Assembly: GCA_003956705.1 (NCBI GenBank)
Contig: QZCP01000142.1
Span: 7,955 to 71,954 of the forward strand
Length of the DNA: 64,000 nt
Direction: 5' to 3'
Source: Brevipalpus yothersi
Lineage: Eukaryota > Arthropoda > Arachnida > Trombidiformes > Tenuipalpidae
Below, in pieces: positions 39,798 to 55,479 of this stretch (the stretch's first letter is position 1; each line of letters starts with the position of its first letter). The translations under genes were made by a program, and so were the position numbers. The notes beneath the pieces are model-generated. The model had not been told where the DNA came from, searched no databases, and was given only the letters and a program-made list of their open reading frames with translations.

Positions 39798-40618
39798 TTA
39801 CTTGGCTTTATTAACAATATTTCTAGATAAATCACTAAGTATATTTTCTACATGATCATAATTAGTTAAACCTATTCCCGTTCTCTTAAGAGAACCGGGT
39901 AAATGTGGCTTTATCGGTGGCAACTTTCTTCCTTTAATAAAATCTGATAGCCTTTCAGCTATCATTATAATAGGAGCATTGGTATTACCAGATATTATTT
40001 GAGGCATTACCGAGCCATCAGCCACTCGTAGGCCCGATACACCTCCCAAAACTCTCAGATATGGATCTACAACCGAAGTTTTATCCCATGGCGAACCCAT
40101 TCGACAGGTGCCCACAGGATGGTAAATGGTGGCCGTGTATGTGCGAGCTAAGCATGCCAAATATTCATCACTCCACATGTGATATATTTCACAACCAGGA
40201 AAAACGGTCTCAAATAGACGTGAATCCATCGCACGATATGCTGGTGCCAGACCAACGGCAATCGAAATTTTCATCGCATCTACCATGGCCAATATGTCAT
40301 CAGGGTGGGTAAAATAGCGTGGATCAATGATCGGTGGATCGTATGGATTGGCAGATCGAAGACGCAAGTAGCCGCGACTCTTGGGTCGCAATAATACTGG
40401 ATACATACTGAATGTATCATAAGGTATGTATGGTCTGTACGCTTCTTCCCACAGCTCTCGTGTGAGTCCTTGGACTCGTCGAAAAGTTTGGCCATCATCA
40501 GATGTGGGACTACCAGACAGTAGATGAATCTCAAAATCTGGATGATCATCTGAAAAATTAGTGTACTTTGTCTTTATGTAACCGAGTCCTTCCACTCCAC
40601 CAAGAGCTGTCAAGGGTC
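39798..40618 (-). CDS. GMC oxidoreductase exon 4 (C-terminal domain)
   Basis: Starts after ACAATTTTACAG, reading GPLTALGGVEGLGYIKT. It includes the substrate domain and the catalytic motifs YHPVGTCRMG and SGNTNAPIIMIAE, and ends at TAA. The preceding intron is 118 bases. Confidence 0.93.
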
Positions 40619-41442
40619 CTGTAAAATTGTATTTAAATTCGGAAAGTGATTGTATTAGTATTAAAATTAGTGTGTTGTAATGTAGTGGGATTAAGTGATG
40701 GTCGATATTTGTAAGACACATGAAAAAATTTCTTACCTCGACCACTGGCAAAATAGGTCAAAATATTGGGTAGAGTGACGACTCGTCTTTGGATGAGTGA
40801 TACTTTGGCATTTATTGTGAAGTGAATACCGCCAGGATAGATGTGATCCTGAAGATTATCACCCACAGGTAGATCAGCTACCACAGGAATTCCCAGTGAA
40901 GCCAAATGATGAGCTGGTCCAATACCAGAGAGCATGAGAAGTTGAGGTGAATTGATGGCTCCGCCAGAGACGATAATCTCTCGACGTGCATACACTACAT
41001 GTGTTAATGAAAATCTATCAAATTGTACTCCGATGGCTTTTTTGTGATCATTGAATAATATACGAGTTACATAGGCGAAAGTTAACACATGTAAATTGGG
41101 TCGCTTTCTGCATGGCCTTAAAAATGCTTTGGCCGTAGAGCATCGAGCACCTCTTCGTATGGTTCCCTGAGGTATAGCGAAGCCCGCTTGCAGTGGACCA
41201 TTCAGATCGATATTTGGATATCCAATAAATTTTCCCGCTTCCACAAAACTGGTAGCAATCGGGGTTGCATCCGGTGGGGTTGACACTGTCAGGTAGCCAC
41301 CAGTTGAATGCCATCCTGGTTGTGGTAGTGTGATGATGAAAAGTGATGTCAAAGAAGGAGAGAAAGAAAAGAAGAAGAAAAAAAATGAGAACAAAGCATA
41401 TAAATTAGTGTGATGAAGATGAGAGAGAAAAATTTTTCTTCT

Positions 41443-41533
<91 letters not shown>

Positions 41534-44500
41534 CTATCTTGTCAATAGGACAGAATAGATGTAGTAGTAGGAGAAACTGGTTGTTATTTTTGAATTATTT
41601 AGTTTCTCAATTAAGATTTCGCTAAAAACGCGGCAAAAGTGCTGAAAGGGAGAGAAAGAGATAGAGAGAAAAAGAGAGGTAGAAATGTTGTTGAAAGAAT
41701 TTTGAGGAGGAGTACAAACACTTCTTTCTCTCTTTAACAAGGCTTTCTACTTAAGGTATGATCATTTTTGCTCTACTTTTCCAATTTTTCATTAACAACA
41801 AGGCCTGGCCTTTCCGATCACTTTTTGAAAAAATCTTATTTCTAACACACAGAACAGTGTGTATCACCTTTCAATTGCTATAGCTACTTTTTCTCTCTAA
41901 TCCAAGAAAAGATCAACTTTGACCTTAGATTTAGCATATTTTTCCCGCTAGATTAACCAAATATACGTATATCTATTTTCGGGCTATTTCAAGTTCTTGC
42001 AACATCAGCCAGATCAGATTTCAGAATGAAAAAGTTTAGATCCTGATTATCCGGTCATGCTACTTGAAAAAGATCATTTGTGGTGGTCCTTCAGAAATCA
42101 TAAGGCTAACATCTAATAATGGTATGAAGATCATTCTCTATTGCAATTAGACTCGTCTAGCCATTCTTTATTGGTCGTAAAAAAGTTTATTGGATTTTAA
42201 GGTGAATGAATATGGCTTTAATGATATGATCTTTTAACCGAAAGATTCTCCAAATACACCCACATAGATTGAATAAAAAGTCTCATTAAGAGTGACCAAA
42301 ATGCTCTGATACTGATTATGTTCCATTGACATTATTCTCTCCAAGTGGAAGCTATATATTTTTATCTTAAATATTCGAATGATTAGAGTATGATATTGCT
42401 CAAATTCAGCCTAATGAGCTAAATCTATTCAATCACTAAGTCTACTCTTCCCGTAATGTGAGCCAGATTAGCTGGTTGTAGAGGAACATGAATTTTTTGC
42501 TCATTTCTCAATCTATTTGAAAAAGATTTCGCCTATTCATCTCATTCATAAATGGAAACAGGAGAGAGTGAGAGTTTCCGAATAATATTAGACTGGTCAT
42601 CAAATCGAGAAAAAATGAAAAATGAAAAAAATAGAAGAACTCAATTGCGATTAGTTAAATCGATCGCACACATAATCTTAGAATAAAGAGAATGAAGAGT
42701 GAAACATTCAGGTAATACCAAGAATGATCCTGATGAGTAAACAATGGAGAAAGCAATGGCCTGCCGTGACTGACCATTTAAAGCACCAAACTATACGACC
42801 CTCATGATCGGATCACTGTCGAATAAATTTAGAACTCGATAATCATAAACAATTGTTACCCCTTCCTTTTTTCGCGGCTACAAGCTGAATCAAGAGCTTA
42901 ACTTATGCAATGAATCAAGTTTCTTTGATAGTGGAGAAAAAAATTTCCCTCCAAAGAAATGCAGCATCTTTGGCTTTGAATAGAGTACAAGCTGAGCAAG
43001 ATGTGATGATGATCACTTGGTGTGAAAATTTGATCTGCTCCGATAAAAGGCTTCGATCAGCTGGAAATATCAGAGTATGATCGAATTTTTTTATCCCTAT
43101 TACACACATAGATTCCAACAGTAAATTAAGCATAAATTGATTGTGAGCATTGCATAAGCAATTTCTGGTGAAGTTCAAGTTGATTCAATCAGGGCTACCA
43201 TTATTGAGCTGATCGTTTACTGGTGGATCTCTTTCCCCTATTTTAATCAAGAAGATGCCACCATAAGTCTACCGAAACTTAATTGAAGCTAATGAAGCTA
43301 CTGAATATCTTACACACAATGCATATCTTTCAACATCACTTTCGCCAGGCTCAATTTGAGGCCAAAAACAGTTTGATGAGAGAGAGAAAAAAAGTGTACG
43401 CAATGAGAGTGAAAAGAGAAGAAAGTTCAAGCATCAAAATTTTTGAGCCTTATTCTTTTTTCCTCCTTATTTTAACTATTTTCCATCAAGTTATATATGA
43501 GTGTGAGATGATGCTTTTTTTTCTTCATCTTCTTCTTCTTCTGATCATGATTTTCTGCCAAAGTAGTGAGCAAATTGACAATTCAATAAATTTTTCCAAG
43601 TGAGGAGAGTAAAAATATTTCTCTCTATCTCTCTCTCCATCCTTTTACTTCATTCAATCAATTACAGCAATAGTAACCCACCAGCATACTGACACTTGAA
43701 ATAGTCAACGTTTCACGTTGAATGGCCCAATGAATTCAATAGTGAATATGATTTGGGAAAATGTGAACACATACACACACACACACACACACAAGTGAGG
43801 AAAGCAAACATGGTGTAGGCTAACAATCTTAACGGGACTGTTGATTGAAGCGTGTGTTTTTTTCTTCTTCTTCTTCTTTCGGAAAGATTCAAATAGAAAG
43901 GATTAATCAGAACGCTCAATGTTAACGGTGCAAATATGTGGATAAATTGAATTCAATCATAATTAATCAATTGAGATTAGTGGTCAACTTTCATCAGCTG
44001 TGGGAAATTTTCAAATGATATGAATATTGGGCTAAAATATTGTGAATCGGGATTCATTTGACTTGTAGCACGCAAACCCTTATAATTAATGATACCTAAT
44101 AGTAAGATACTTGAAAATTATCATGATTGAGTGGTCATACTCTCACTTAATTCATACTTGATTAGTCGATTATTGGGGAAAAGTCCTATCATCTCTTCCT
44201 CTATAATGAATGATAAGAGTGATTACTTTTGAATGCTAAATGATCACATCAATATACAGTGAACACCTGAAGCATCTCTCTCTCATTATCAAATCTTGTT
44301 TGATAGAAAATGAATCCAATTCAGGCTCAATCAATCAACTATACATCATATACTTTTCCAACTGAATGTATATATGTTGATATGAATCGAGGTTTCTCAA
44401 TGAAGAAAGAAGAAGAAGAATAATCATCAATGATAGCCCTTTTTCCGTTATCAGATGTTACAAACAAATTGAGTAAATCAATTGTCATGAGCCAAAATAA

Positions 44501-44799
44501 TTTTTCGAAAACATGTTCAAGTAATGAACATTCATCATAAACAGAAAACCAATTCTCATCTGGTCATAAACATGTATACATGTATGTGTCAGTATATACA
44601 TTCTCTTTCATCGTGTCCCGTAAAGTTCACCATCATATTTCCTTGAACTTGAGAAAGCTTCGATTAACTCGATTGTTAGATTAAAAATAGTTTTTCATTA
44701 GAGGGTGAGAAAATTGTAGATCAAGCTGAAACGATGGACGAGAAGAATAAAACAACAGCTTAATACTGATGCTAGTCACTAGCAAAAAGATGAAGATGA

Positions 44800-44869
<70 letters not shown>

Positions 44870-47800
44870 TAGACGAAACAACTGCATTATTAATTCAAGG
44901 CCGACAATTTATATATATTCTAATAACACATATGATACAGAATCGAGAATTGAAGTGAATCTTAAGTTTGTTCTACAACATTTGAATCAAGTTTTTTGTA
45001 AGTAGCTATACTTTCCACCAGTATGTTGGAATTGGTCTGGATCTTTACTGGCCAATTCTGTTTAGCTTGAGGAGAGAGGAAAAATTTACATACATTTTGG
45101 TGGTAATTCTGATTGAAAATAGAAATAATTGAACCAAATAAAGCTCATTGAATGGCCTACCTATCAGCTTTGTTTCATTCTGGTCTGTATATGTTTGTCA
45201 AATACAGATAAACAAAATGGAGAAACTTTTTATCTTCTTTCTTGGGGAGTGAAATGTTTTAAAGTTCTGAACTTGGTCTTACAAGTGGACATTCAAAAAA
45301 GAAACATATATCCTTTTGGAGGCTCGCTTCTTCCGATTGGACACAGTGCATAATTCACTTACATCATATTGACAATATTTCATGAGAGCAAAGGTTTATC
45401 CAGCTTTTTGGGGGATACCTTGTCACCCACAAAAATTCAGTGGGCCATCTGTAATACCAGCAGATGATGGACTGTATTCTTACACATCTTTTTTACCGTT
45501 ATGCAAGCGAATATAAGCTGCAAGTTGCGTAAGCTGAGTGGATCCAAAGTGAAAACTGTTTGATTCGATTGTTTGTTGCGTGTTTAGTTAATGGGTCAGA
45601 TATTTGCTTGTCTTGTACTTCACATGTTAACCGAATATAATAATAGTTGCATCATCATAATGCACATATCTAGGCAAACATGTACACACTCACACACATA
45701 CACACACAACTGTTGAGCTGGGCAAGATTTGCACACCCTGAGCTGTTGGGCTGATGGTGAGAGTGGACATCGTTTCGTTTTTGGATATCAGAATAATCAA
45801 ATTGATAAATCAGACAATCGAAAAGAAGTAGGGAGAAAGGAAGCTCAAAGAGATGATGAAAAAGAAAGAGTATGATGATGATCGGGATGCTGGATGAAGG
45901 AAGGGAGAGAGAGAGAGAGAGAAATGGAAATCAAGAGGAAGGATGAGAGAGTGAAGATGATGATCGTGAGAGTAGAAAAACTTGTGGACTTCCCGCGGTT
46001 TACGCTGAATATTTGAATCAAGGAATAGATTGACTTGGGTGAAGAAGAAATATTCTCTCTCTCTCTCTCTTTTTTTTTCAATTGTCAACATTGCTTGATC
46101 ATTGATTTTTGGTCCAGATTATCGATTTGTTGGCCTCAAAATAGGGCAAAAGCCTAAGTACCGAGGATTAAGGTGAGATCAAGTCAAGATGAGAAAGAGA
46201 GAATGATGTTGAAGAGGCTATTCAAAATGCTGGGAAAAATGAATCATGTAAGGGAGGAGAGAGAGAAAGAGAGAAATATTTTCCCTTTCTATTAGCTCAA
46301 TAAAGAGAACACAGTTGATTGGAGATGTAAGATGTAAGATGTTGAAGAAGATGAGCATCGAATGAAATTCTCATCGACAGCAGGTATCCATCATGTTGCC
46401 ACATTCAGCCACATCTCCAAACTGTTGATCATGATAGATTCATTCCCTAATGTTCATCTTTTTTCTTCTCCCATTAGCTATATGAAAAGGATGGCAATTA
46501 TCATCTATTTGTGAACATCATCACTGTATGTTCACCAGATTCAACTTGCGTTTTCGATCAATTCGCGGCCGATTGAAGGTTAACCGTGGTCAAATCTTAA
46601 GATTTCAATGTAACCATCTTCATCTTCATTCCTTTATTTCTCTCATCACTTTCTTGACACGCTTTTGTAGCCATTTTTCTTGGGCTCAAGTCAGTTGGGT
46701 GGTTTTGTGTGTGTATGATCTGATTTAGGTCGATTATATTTTGCCTCATACACAAGTCATACACATCTCTCTCTCTCTCTCTCTCTTAGGCCATATGAGC
46801 GGCTGATTTTCTGGCCAATCATTGCCTTAACATCCGGATCCTCTCTTGTATACTTCTTTTTTTTCGGCGTATATTACACCATCAGCCATACTCAGCCTGA
46901 TATTTTGACCGAAAAAATTTTACCGCTCATCACGGTCAATGTATTCAGACTTCATGTGGTAGTGGTGCTAGATTCAATTTGAGTCAAGAGAACGAAAAAT
47001 ATCGGCAAAAATTGGCCTATTCTAGCATTTGACATTCATTGAGTCTATCCATCATCGATTCATGATAAGAATTGAGTCCAAGTCATTGTGGTTGGCCAAG
47101 TGAGGATCTTTTTTAAAATTCATAAAAAATATTCTCTCTGAAACACTTCTGTAGGATGTTCTTTTTTGGATGATTTCTTCTCAGCCTGATCACGATCGTC
47201 AATTTAAGTTACGCTCTCTGACCTCAATGATAATCTATCAAATTATGCTCATCGGTTAATTGATGCTGAATGCACTTTCTCTTCAAGAAAAAAGCTTCTC
47301 GCTTTATCGAATCAAAATCTGTTCGGAATAGACATTGATATTTTTGGATATTTCTTTCTAAGTATATGAAATACCGTTTTCATTCATTTTTTCACTTATT
47401 GATACAGATTGCATGAAGTTGTCGATAGCTTGATTGAGGCCACAGATATAATTCCAAGTACGACCTAAAATAGTCATCTGGACAATAGAAAGTCTAAATC
47501 CACTACAGATGAGTTTGAATTTTAGATGATAAAATTTCTAATTGAGTACATCCTGACTACAATTGTGATCCTAATCGCTTGATCATGGTATCTGGAAAAC
47601 CAAAGGACTTCCGAATAGACAGGAAAGTGAATTGATACAAAACTAAAGATTGCTGGATAAAAGTCAACACAAGAGAAGAGCTTGCGGTACTTTATTCCGC
47701 TATCAAATTCAACAAATTCTATCTGATTTATGGTAAATAATCAAAATTTTTTCTCTACCATTCATTTTGCTTTAGTTTTACTGCTCTTCTATTATTTGAA

Positions 47801-48017
47801 GCTTATAAACAGACCAAGTGGCTTTAAAATATACAAAAATCACAATATGATTGAGCACGGAAATTGTGAGATTGACACTGATCAAACAGAAATTGTAGAC
47901 CTCGATTTTAGTTTGAAGGATAGTTAAGAGCATATTGGATGCTGTGATGTTTGGAACAAACTAAAATTCCAATTATTGTCAAGTGATGATCAAATCATTG
48001 GTAAGGAGTGTAGAAAG

Positions 48018-48078
<61 letters not shown>

Positions 48079-48338
48079 TAAAGATTAGGTGTGGACAATC
48101 TATTTTTTGATGATGAATTTGAGCTATCTTTTGCGTAGATACGCTTCATTTTTTGTTACACTTTCACCGCTCTTAGCTAACCGCTCATCTTGAAATGGTG
48201 AAGATGATAGAAAGTGAGAGAGAAAGGGTGAAAGAAAAAAAATCAGAGGATAAAAGATGCGGCCAATAAAAGAGAATGATCCATCCATCTATTCATCCAT
48301 CCATCCATCTTGCTTAAGCTCTTCATCACTTTATGACA

Positions 48339-48382
<44 letters not shown>

Positions 48383-48383
48383 T

Positions 48384-48432
<49 letters not shown>

Positions 48433-49803
48433 ATTCTCTTAAAAAACACATGAATCGATGATAGTAAGAGTGATAAAATTGAGAAACATTTAAAAATTTC
48501 TCTTTCAATTGATCGCTTCATCGATCACTTGATATCATCAAATATCATCCTTCACCTTGTAATGAACATTACGAAATGCAATTGTTTTCTGTTATGTGAT
48601 TCTATATACACACACACTCGTAACTGAGTCATATTACAATGAACCCGAAAGAACGAGATTCACTCTCTCGATGGATGGAAAATAATATCTGTAAACTCAA
48701 TAAAGGGAGTGAAAATGGAAGGTTAAAGGTAACTTGGGGAAGATAAGAGGAGTAGAAGAAGAGAGAGTGGAAAGATGAGGATGTTCAAATCAAGATATCA
48801 ATGAACCAGCCATCTCTACGTGATAATGATTCGTAAATGTTTGTTGCATTCGAATGAATTTCAAACATACATAACGTCTAATACAATACTGTTGGTATGC
48901 TGTATCTCTCTCAACGATATACTCTACTGACATCACTTTCTATCCAAATCACTTTTCCATACCATTTGATGAAACCTCAATCATGCAAGCACTATACTTT
49001 TTTTGTAGGTTGATTTCAATTTCACTGATGCTTCTCTAAGGTCCTGAAAAGCTCTTCTTCTTTTCTCTTCTTTCGGTCCTCATGATCTGAACTTTATTAT
49101 ACATACACACTCATAAGTTTGCCTAAAAAAGGGTAAAAATGGTAGAGCACAAGATCCAGTATCTGATAATGTATTTATGGGTAACGAAAGGGTTGAAGAA
49201 AAAATTATATATTCCTCTTGATTGAGAGTGAAAATTTGGTGATCATAATAGTTATGACTGTAATAGGGCTCAACGGCTAATGAGACACACGTGAATGCAG
49301 GAAAAAGAGACTAGATCCATCAAAAATAAGAATATCCTCTCTCTTTTCTCTTTCATGATGGTGAATAATGTCTGGGTCAAGGAAAGTTGAATAATCTACA
49401 AAGTATTCCCAGCAATGATTTTTTTGGCGGGAGATCAAAAGAAATAGATTATGAAATCTGTCTGGCTACGAGAATATACGCTAGATGTTACCTGATATAT
49501 ATTTATTTCAAATGTAATAAATTCTCAGACAGACCAAATTAAGACAGCTAAACACTTTGAATCAATCTTCAGATGATTCGTATAAATGATGATCACCGGT
49601 AGCATGGGGCTCATTAGGAATAGAGTGATCATCAGGATGATCATCATTTTATACTGAATACTCAAGAATGAGAGAGAGCGAAAAATATTGTGAGAAAATG
49701 AGATTCCGGTGATAGTATAAGAGCAGTACCTGATGATGGGCTATTTTGGCCCTTATGATAAGGGCCTTGAAATGGGTCAAATTTTGCCTTCTTCATCTTT
49801 CTC

Positions 49804-49870
<67 letters not shown>

Positions 49871-50424
49871 AAAGTAGGACAGAAGTCAATGATTAGGAAA
49901 AAGAAAATAAGTTTCACTATTGGACAAAAATTGGAAGCCAAAATTTTAGCCTTTCAAAATGTGTATGTTCATCGATTATGAGGAGAAAATTATTTTAACT
50001 TGTGTGTATGCTGGAATGAAATAATCATCAATACATAAATATATATATAAATATATGAATGATGGATAGCTAAGGGCATCAATATCCGTTTCTTACCATG
50101 CCAACCGGTGAATGAATGGAAATTCATGGACAACTTGATAACATTCTTCAATCAATAACGGTGATTACTCTTGTCACGATTGTTGTCGCTATGATTTCAT
50201 TGTCACGCTAATTTTTTGATAATCATTATCAGTACGTACCATGAAGAAGAAGAAGAAGAGGGGAAAAATCGGAGAATCTGATCCAATTCTTCTAATCATG
50301 TCAAAGTTTTTGCAAATTTATGGTTATTCTGCGCATCTATTCTGCTGAATGAACTTTCAGAAAATCTATTGATCCGATACTATTATCAGTCTTGAATCTC
50401 ATGAAAAATATGTTCAGTCTCCTT

Positions 50425-50488
<64 letters not shown>

Positions 50489-50656
50489 NNNNNNNNNNNN
50501 NNNNNNNNNNNNNNNNNNNNNNNNNNNNNNNNNNNNNNNNNNNNNNNNNNNNNNNNNNNNNNNNNNNNNNNNNNNNNNNNNNNNNNNNNNNNNNNNNNNN
50601 NNNNNNNNNNNNNNNNNNNNNNNNNNNNNNNNNNNNNNNNNNNNNNNNNNNNNNNN

Positions 50657-50736
<80 letters not shown>

Positions 50737-51405
50737 ACCCAACAGACAAGCCTGATCAAGTAAACGGTGATCATTCACTCGAATAACGAAGATAATGTGT
50801 TGATCATCAAGCATAACAGTCTCGTTCTATCATTTTTCCGGGCATGCAGATCAGAAGCCATCTTAGCTGTTACTTTTTTTGGTAGATCAATGCCTTGTTC
50901 GACATCCTCCAAAAAGAACCAGTTTACTAATACTACTGTTGAGATGGGCCTTATTGAAATCATTTTTTGGAAGACTAGTAAAAGTTTGAAGTGATTGAGA
51001 AAATCTTCTCACCCAAGATCATCAACTTTCTTCCTTTCTTTCAGGTATTAATATGACAAAGCCCGATATTGTGTGTGAAAGCTGAGAGAGAAGGATGATC
51101 AGAAATGAGCGATTGATTTTGTTGGGAGAAAAGCTTTCCTTTTTTCGGGGTCAGTTAAACACAATCGGAAATCGGGAGTGAAAAAAGCTCTTTAAGAAAA
51201 AAAATGATAAGCAATATACAATTTGATTGCATCAGCATCTCATTGATCAACTTGCTCCGCATCACTTTTTCCCAATTTGCCTTACTCACTTCCTAGCTGG
51301 AACATGTAAGTAGTTTGTAAACAAATTTGCCCTACATTCAGTATGATGCCGATTTTGTTTCGCTTCTTCATTCATTACAACACTGAATATTTCTCTCTCT
51401 CTCAA

Positions 51406-51472
<67 letters not shown>

Positions 51473-54400
51473 CTTTCTCTTTCTTTACCTCTTATTAATT
51501 CACTTTGCTCTCTCTTTCTGTTCCATCAGCAACCTGAATTCATTCATGAAATTTTCACCTTGAAGAATCTGATGCATGGCATTGACTCTCATGTCTAGCC
51601 TAACTTTTGCAGTCTTTTTCTCGGCATTTTTCTCTAAAAACAGAGCTTCCTCAGTTTACATGATAAACCGGAACTGACAAAGTGTGAGATGTTCATGTAG
51701 GAATTAGAGATTCCAAAATTTCACGAAGAAAATTAATCTAATTGGTTGAGACTTATGTATGGCCTCTAACGGACATGTTGCATGTTAAGTAAGAATTTTT
51801 GATCATGAATACTGTGTTATTACATGTACTCGTTAGCCAATCGTTAGAAGAACGAAGTGATCCTCCTTAGAAGTGTGCTGATGCCTTTCATCCCGACCAT
51901 TGTTGTCACGATCAAAGATCAAAACGAGAGTGAAAAACGACATGCTTAGCTAACTCCATTGGCTGGACACACACACATCATGTTTTACCTTCATACTCGA
52001 ATAGATGACTTTTGAAATTTATCAAAAATATTGTTCCATTTGAAACTTGAATTTTTCTTTCAAACGAGAGAGCGAAAGCGATTCTCTCTCTCTTTCTCAC
52101 TCAAGTTCACATGAAAAGGATGATTCCGATGAAAACTATTCTCATTGTTTTTTTCATCTCCTTTTTATCCACACTTTTTCTCAACTTTTTCCATCTTCAT
52201 TCCATTCATTCATAATATGAGATGAGATGAGAGAGAGAAAGTTTTCCAAGTGAGAATGAAAATAGCTAACATTGGTTGACACTTTTCTCTCTCTCTCTCT
52301 CTCTCTCTCTTTTGATACCCACAAAGTGTCCATTTCTCACTTTCTTCTTCCTCCCACTTCATCACTTCGTCAATCAACAATGTTCATCCAAGCGATCAGC
52401 CAGAAAGCCCATCAATGATTCGCAAGAAAGATGCTGGAAAGAGAGTTTCTCTCCATTCAAAAGGATAACTTTAGACAGACTTTTTTCCAACATCTTCCCT
52501 TTCATCTTCTTGCCCACTTTCATGCTTACTATTGCGTTTCATCACTGACCATTGAACATATCAAAAATTTGTATCAACACACTCTCCATCTTTTATGTAC
52601 AGATAGACAGGAAAACACGATGATAATCCTATTTTTCTGGTCAAATGAATTTTCAAACAAAATAATGATCATCTCATGATGATCATCATAATGAGCTCCA
52701 TTTTGGTCAATGAGTTTTTCAAACCATATCATCATGATAGCTGTCAAACACTGGTCATTGCCTTGTTTGTCTGATGATGCGGATCAAAATATTTTTAGAC
52801 TAGAATATATAGTGAAAAAGAATGAACTTCATCATTGACATCACATCGAGAAGGCCTTGAAAACAAGTGACCTACTGGCCCAGTGAATTTGTTTTCATCC
52901 GAAAAAATATAGATGCTGAGAGTGATTTTGAATATTGAAATCATGGAGACGAAAATCATCTCATGGCAAATACATGATAAAAAGAATAAAAATTCAACTC
53001 ACCATTGTAGGCAATACTTGGATCTCGATTGTCTTCCGATTTGAGAAAGTACGGAAAAACATCGTCCCATGACCATCCGAATGCACCCATTCTGACCCAA
53101 TTATCGTAATCTCGTCTATTACCACGAATATATAGCATATAATTGAGCACTGATGAGCCACCCAGGACCCGGCCACGAGGCCATCTACTACGTCGATTAA
53201 TTAGACCAAAACAGGATGCCTCTTGTGGTTCCGTTTGGTAGGCCCAATCGATTGGTGTCATTTGTAATGTGGCCGCAGCAATTGGTATATCGCTCAATAC
53301 ACTTTCCGAGCCACCGGCCTCGAGCAACAGAATCTTCCAAGCAGGATTCTCAGATAATCTGTTGGCCAATACTGCCCCAGCTGAGCCACCACCAACTGGA
53401 AAAGAAGAAGAAAAACAAATGTTAAAGTTGCGTAATGAGTAATTGATTTTGATCTTAACGATAACACGTTTTTCATGAATGAACGAATAAATGATATTCC
53501 AAAATAGCGATCATAATGTTTCTATTTTTCTCATCATTTTACATGTGTCTTGATTGGCTGAATTGTTTATGCAGACGATGATGGTGATAAGAATCGATGG
53601 ATTCAAGGTAATGATGAATCTTGACACTTTGCTACTTTTCTTGCTCAAGAGGGAAACATTTTTGATTGCACCATCATAATCAGTGGTGTGGTTAAAATTA
53701 ATGGAACATGTTGTTCCGATTGTTTTTGATCAAATCTGTTGGAATACTTCATGATGATACTAATTATATTCTCTCTCTATTTGATGGAAGATGCTTTCAA
53801 CTTGTTACTTCTTTATTGACTGAGCACAACATAGATCGGCCTTAATCACTCTTGTGACAACAAACTGTGATCGAAAATTTTTCACTCATTTTTTACTCTC
53901 ACCATGATGATATGACCAAATCAGCAAATGTGTACAGACTGAATCAATCTATTTATGCATGAATACACAAACACATTGTTGTTGGTCAATTAGTGACCAT
54001 CAAGAAGCTTGGGTCACCTCCAAATCACACTTGATCACTGTTGATTGTGGGTGTTATTGTGTATACGTGTATGTGTAGGATGACCATTCGTGTGGTCACT
54101 TTGATGGCTGGATCAACTGGAAGGTTAATCATGTTGGATTCCCTTTGCTGTACCTTTGGTTAAGGATGGCCGAAAAATAACTTTCAGAAGAATTCCACAA
54201 GAAAAAGCTTATTATCGCAATTAATTTCTCTCTTAATTGAATCGGATTTCTTAAAGTGGATAATGTACTTGATTCCGTGAGAATCAGTATGAGAACGAGA
54301 AAAAAGTGTCCACAAGATATATTATTAATGTCATCTTAATCGATGTTAATTCATGTTCAAGAAATCATCAGCCTCAATTCGTGGCAGAATTATTGTGGGA

Positions 54401-55441
54401 AACAAGAAGAAAAATTTTCTGAATAATTTAAATATTTCTAAATATAAATCACTTCTATCCTTCAACTGATAATAACATGAGAGTGGATCATTTTTTCTTT
54501 CTATTACATCTTCACACTTTTACATCCTGTCAACATGACTCTCAATTTTTGGCAAAATATTGTTAGTTCTGTATCAATAAAAATGTTGAAACATTTCAAA
54601 ATGTCTCAAGAAAAGATGAATTTTCTTTCGTCCAGGAACATCAATCAAATTTGGAAAACTTCCCTCAAGCAGGACACTTATTGAAAGGTAATAGTATCAA
54701 AAAGAATCCAAATACACACACACACACACACATACGCATATACCACAAATAATATTGAAATGTGGCCAAGTTTGGAACAGTGAAAACTTTTATCATTATC
54801 ATTTGAATCTTTGTTCAAAGTGGAACTTTCAATGCTCGTTTGTTTATACACACACACAAACACACAAACCGGCTGATCACCATTCTCTTACCGATATTGT
54901 CGTTTGGTCCATCCATTAATTCGGAAGTGTTTCCGTTGAATGTGCCAGTAGTGGTAGTAGTGGTAATAGTGATGACTATAAATCGGCGAATCGAATTTTC
55001 TTGCCGCTCGTAAAAATTTTCTATTCTTATACACTATCACCACTACCAATACATACCCATACATATCGAATTGATTGTATAGCTATTTGAGTTGGTAGTA
55101 ACTCTTCCTACTTACTACTATCAAAGTTACTGTGTTAAGGGAACTCGTTTAACGGTATTGTAAAATAGGCCTCAGTACTCAGGGTTATTCATGCAATATG
55201 ATATTAAGAAAATTAATTTTCCATTCTTTTTTTCAATGTTGTCATGAGAGAGAGAGAGAGAGAGAGATTCACAACAATCTCTGAGAATCATTCGATTGAA
55301 ACTTTTATCCTAATTTTTCGAAAACTGATGAAAACGAAAGTGTCCAATCTATTTCAAGATTTCTAAGATGATTTATGGACAAAAAATACCAAAAAATGGA
55401 CACATTAAATGTGACAGACTGATATATCGTAGTGGAGTGGG

Positions 55442-55479
<38 letters not shown>

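Larger units (their letters stand above)
41316..53002 (-). other. GMC intron 2 (11.7 kb)
   Basis: Contains many microsatellites (41447-41535, 44801-44866, 48013-48078, 48341-48430, 49806-49867, 50426-50732, 51410-51470) and a 168-base N gap. The parts at 41.8-43.3 kb and 46.9-47.9 kb are microsatellite-poor. No nested gene was recognised on either strand. Confidence 0.75.

Noticed and set aside
46480..46527. Mini-exon look-alike (pyrimidine tract, TTAG, LYEKDGNYHLFVNIIT, GTATGT) on the plus strand
   Set aside because: Isolated 48 bases in the intron of a minus-strand gene with no partner exon nearby. Such matches are expected by chance.
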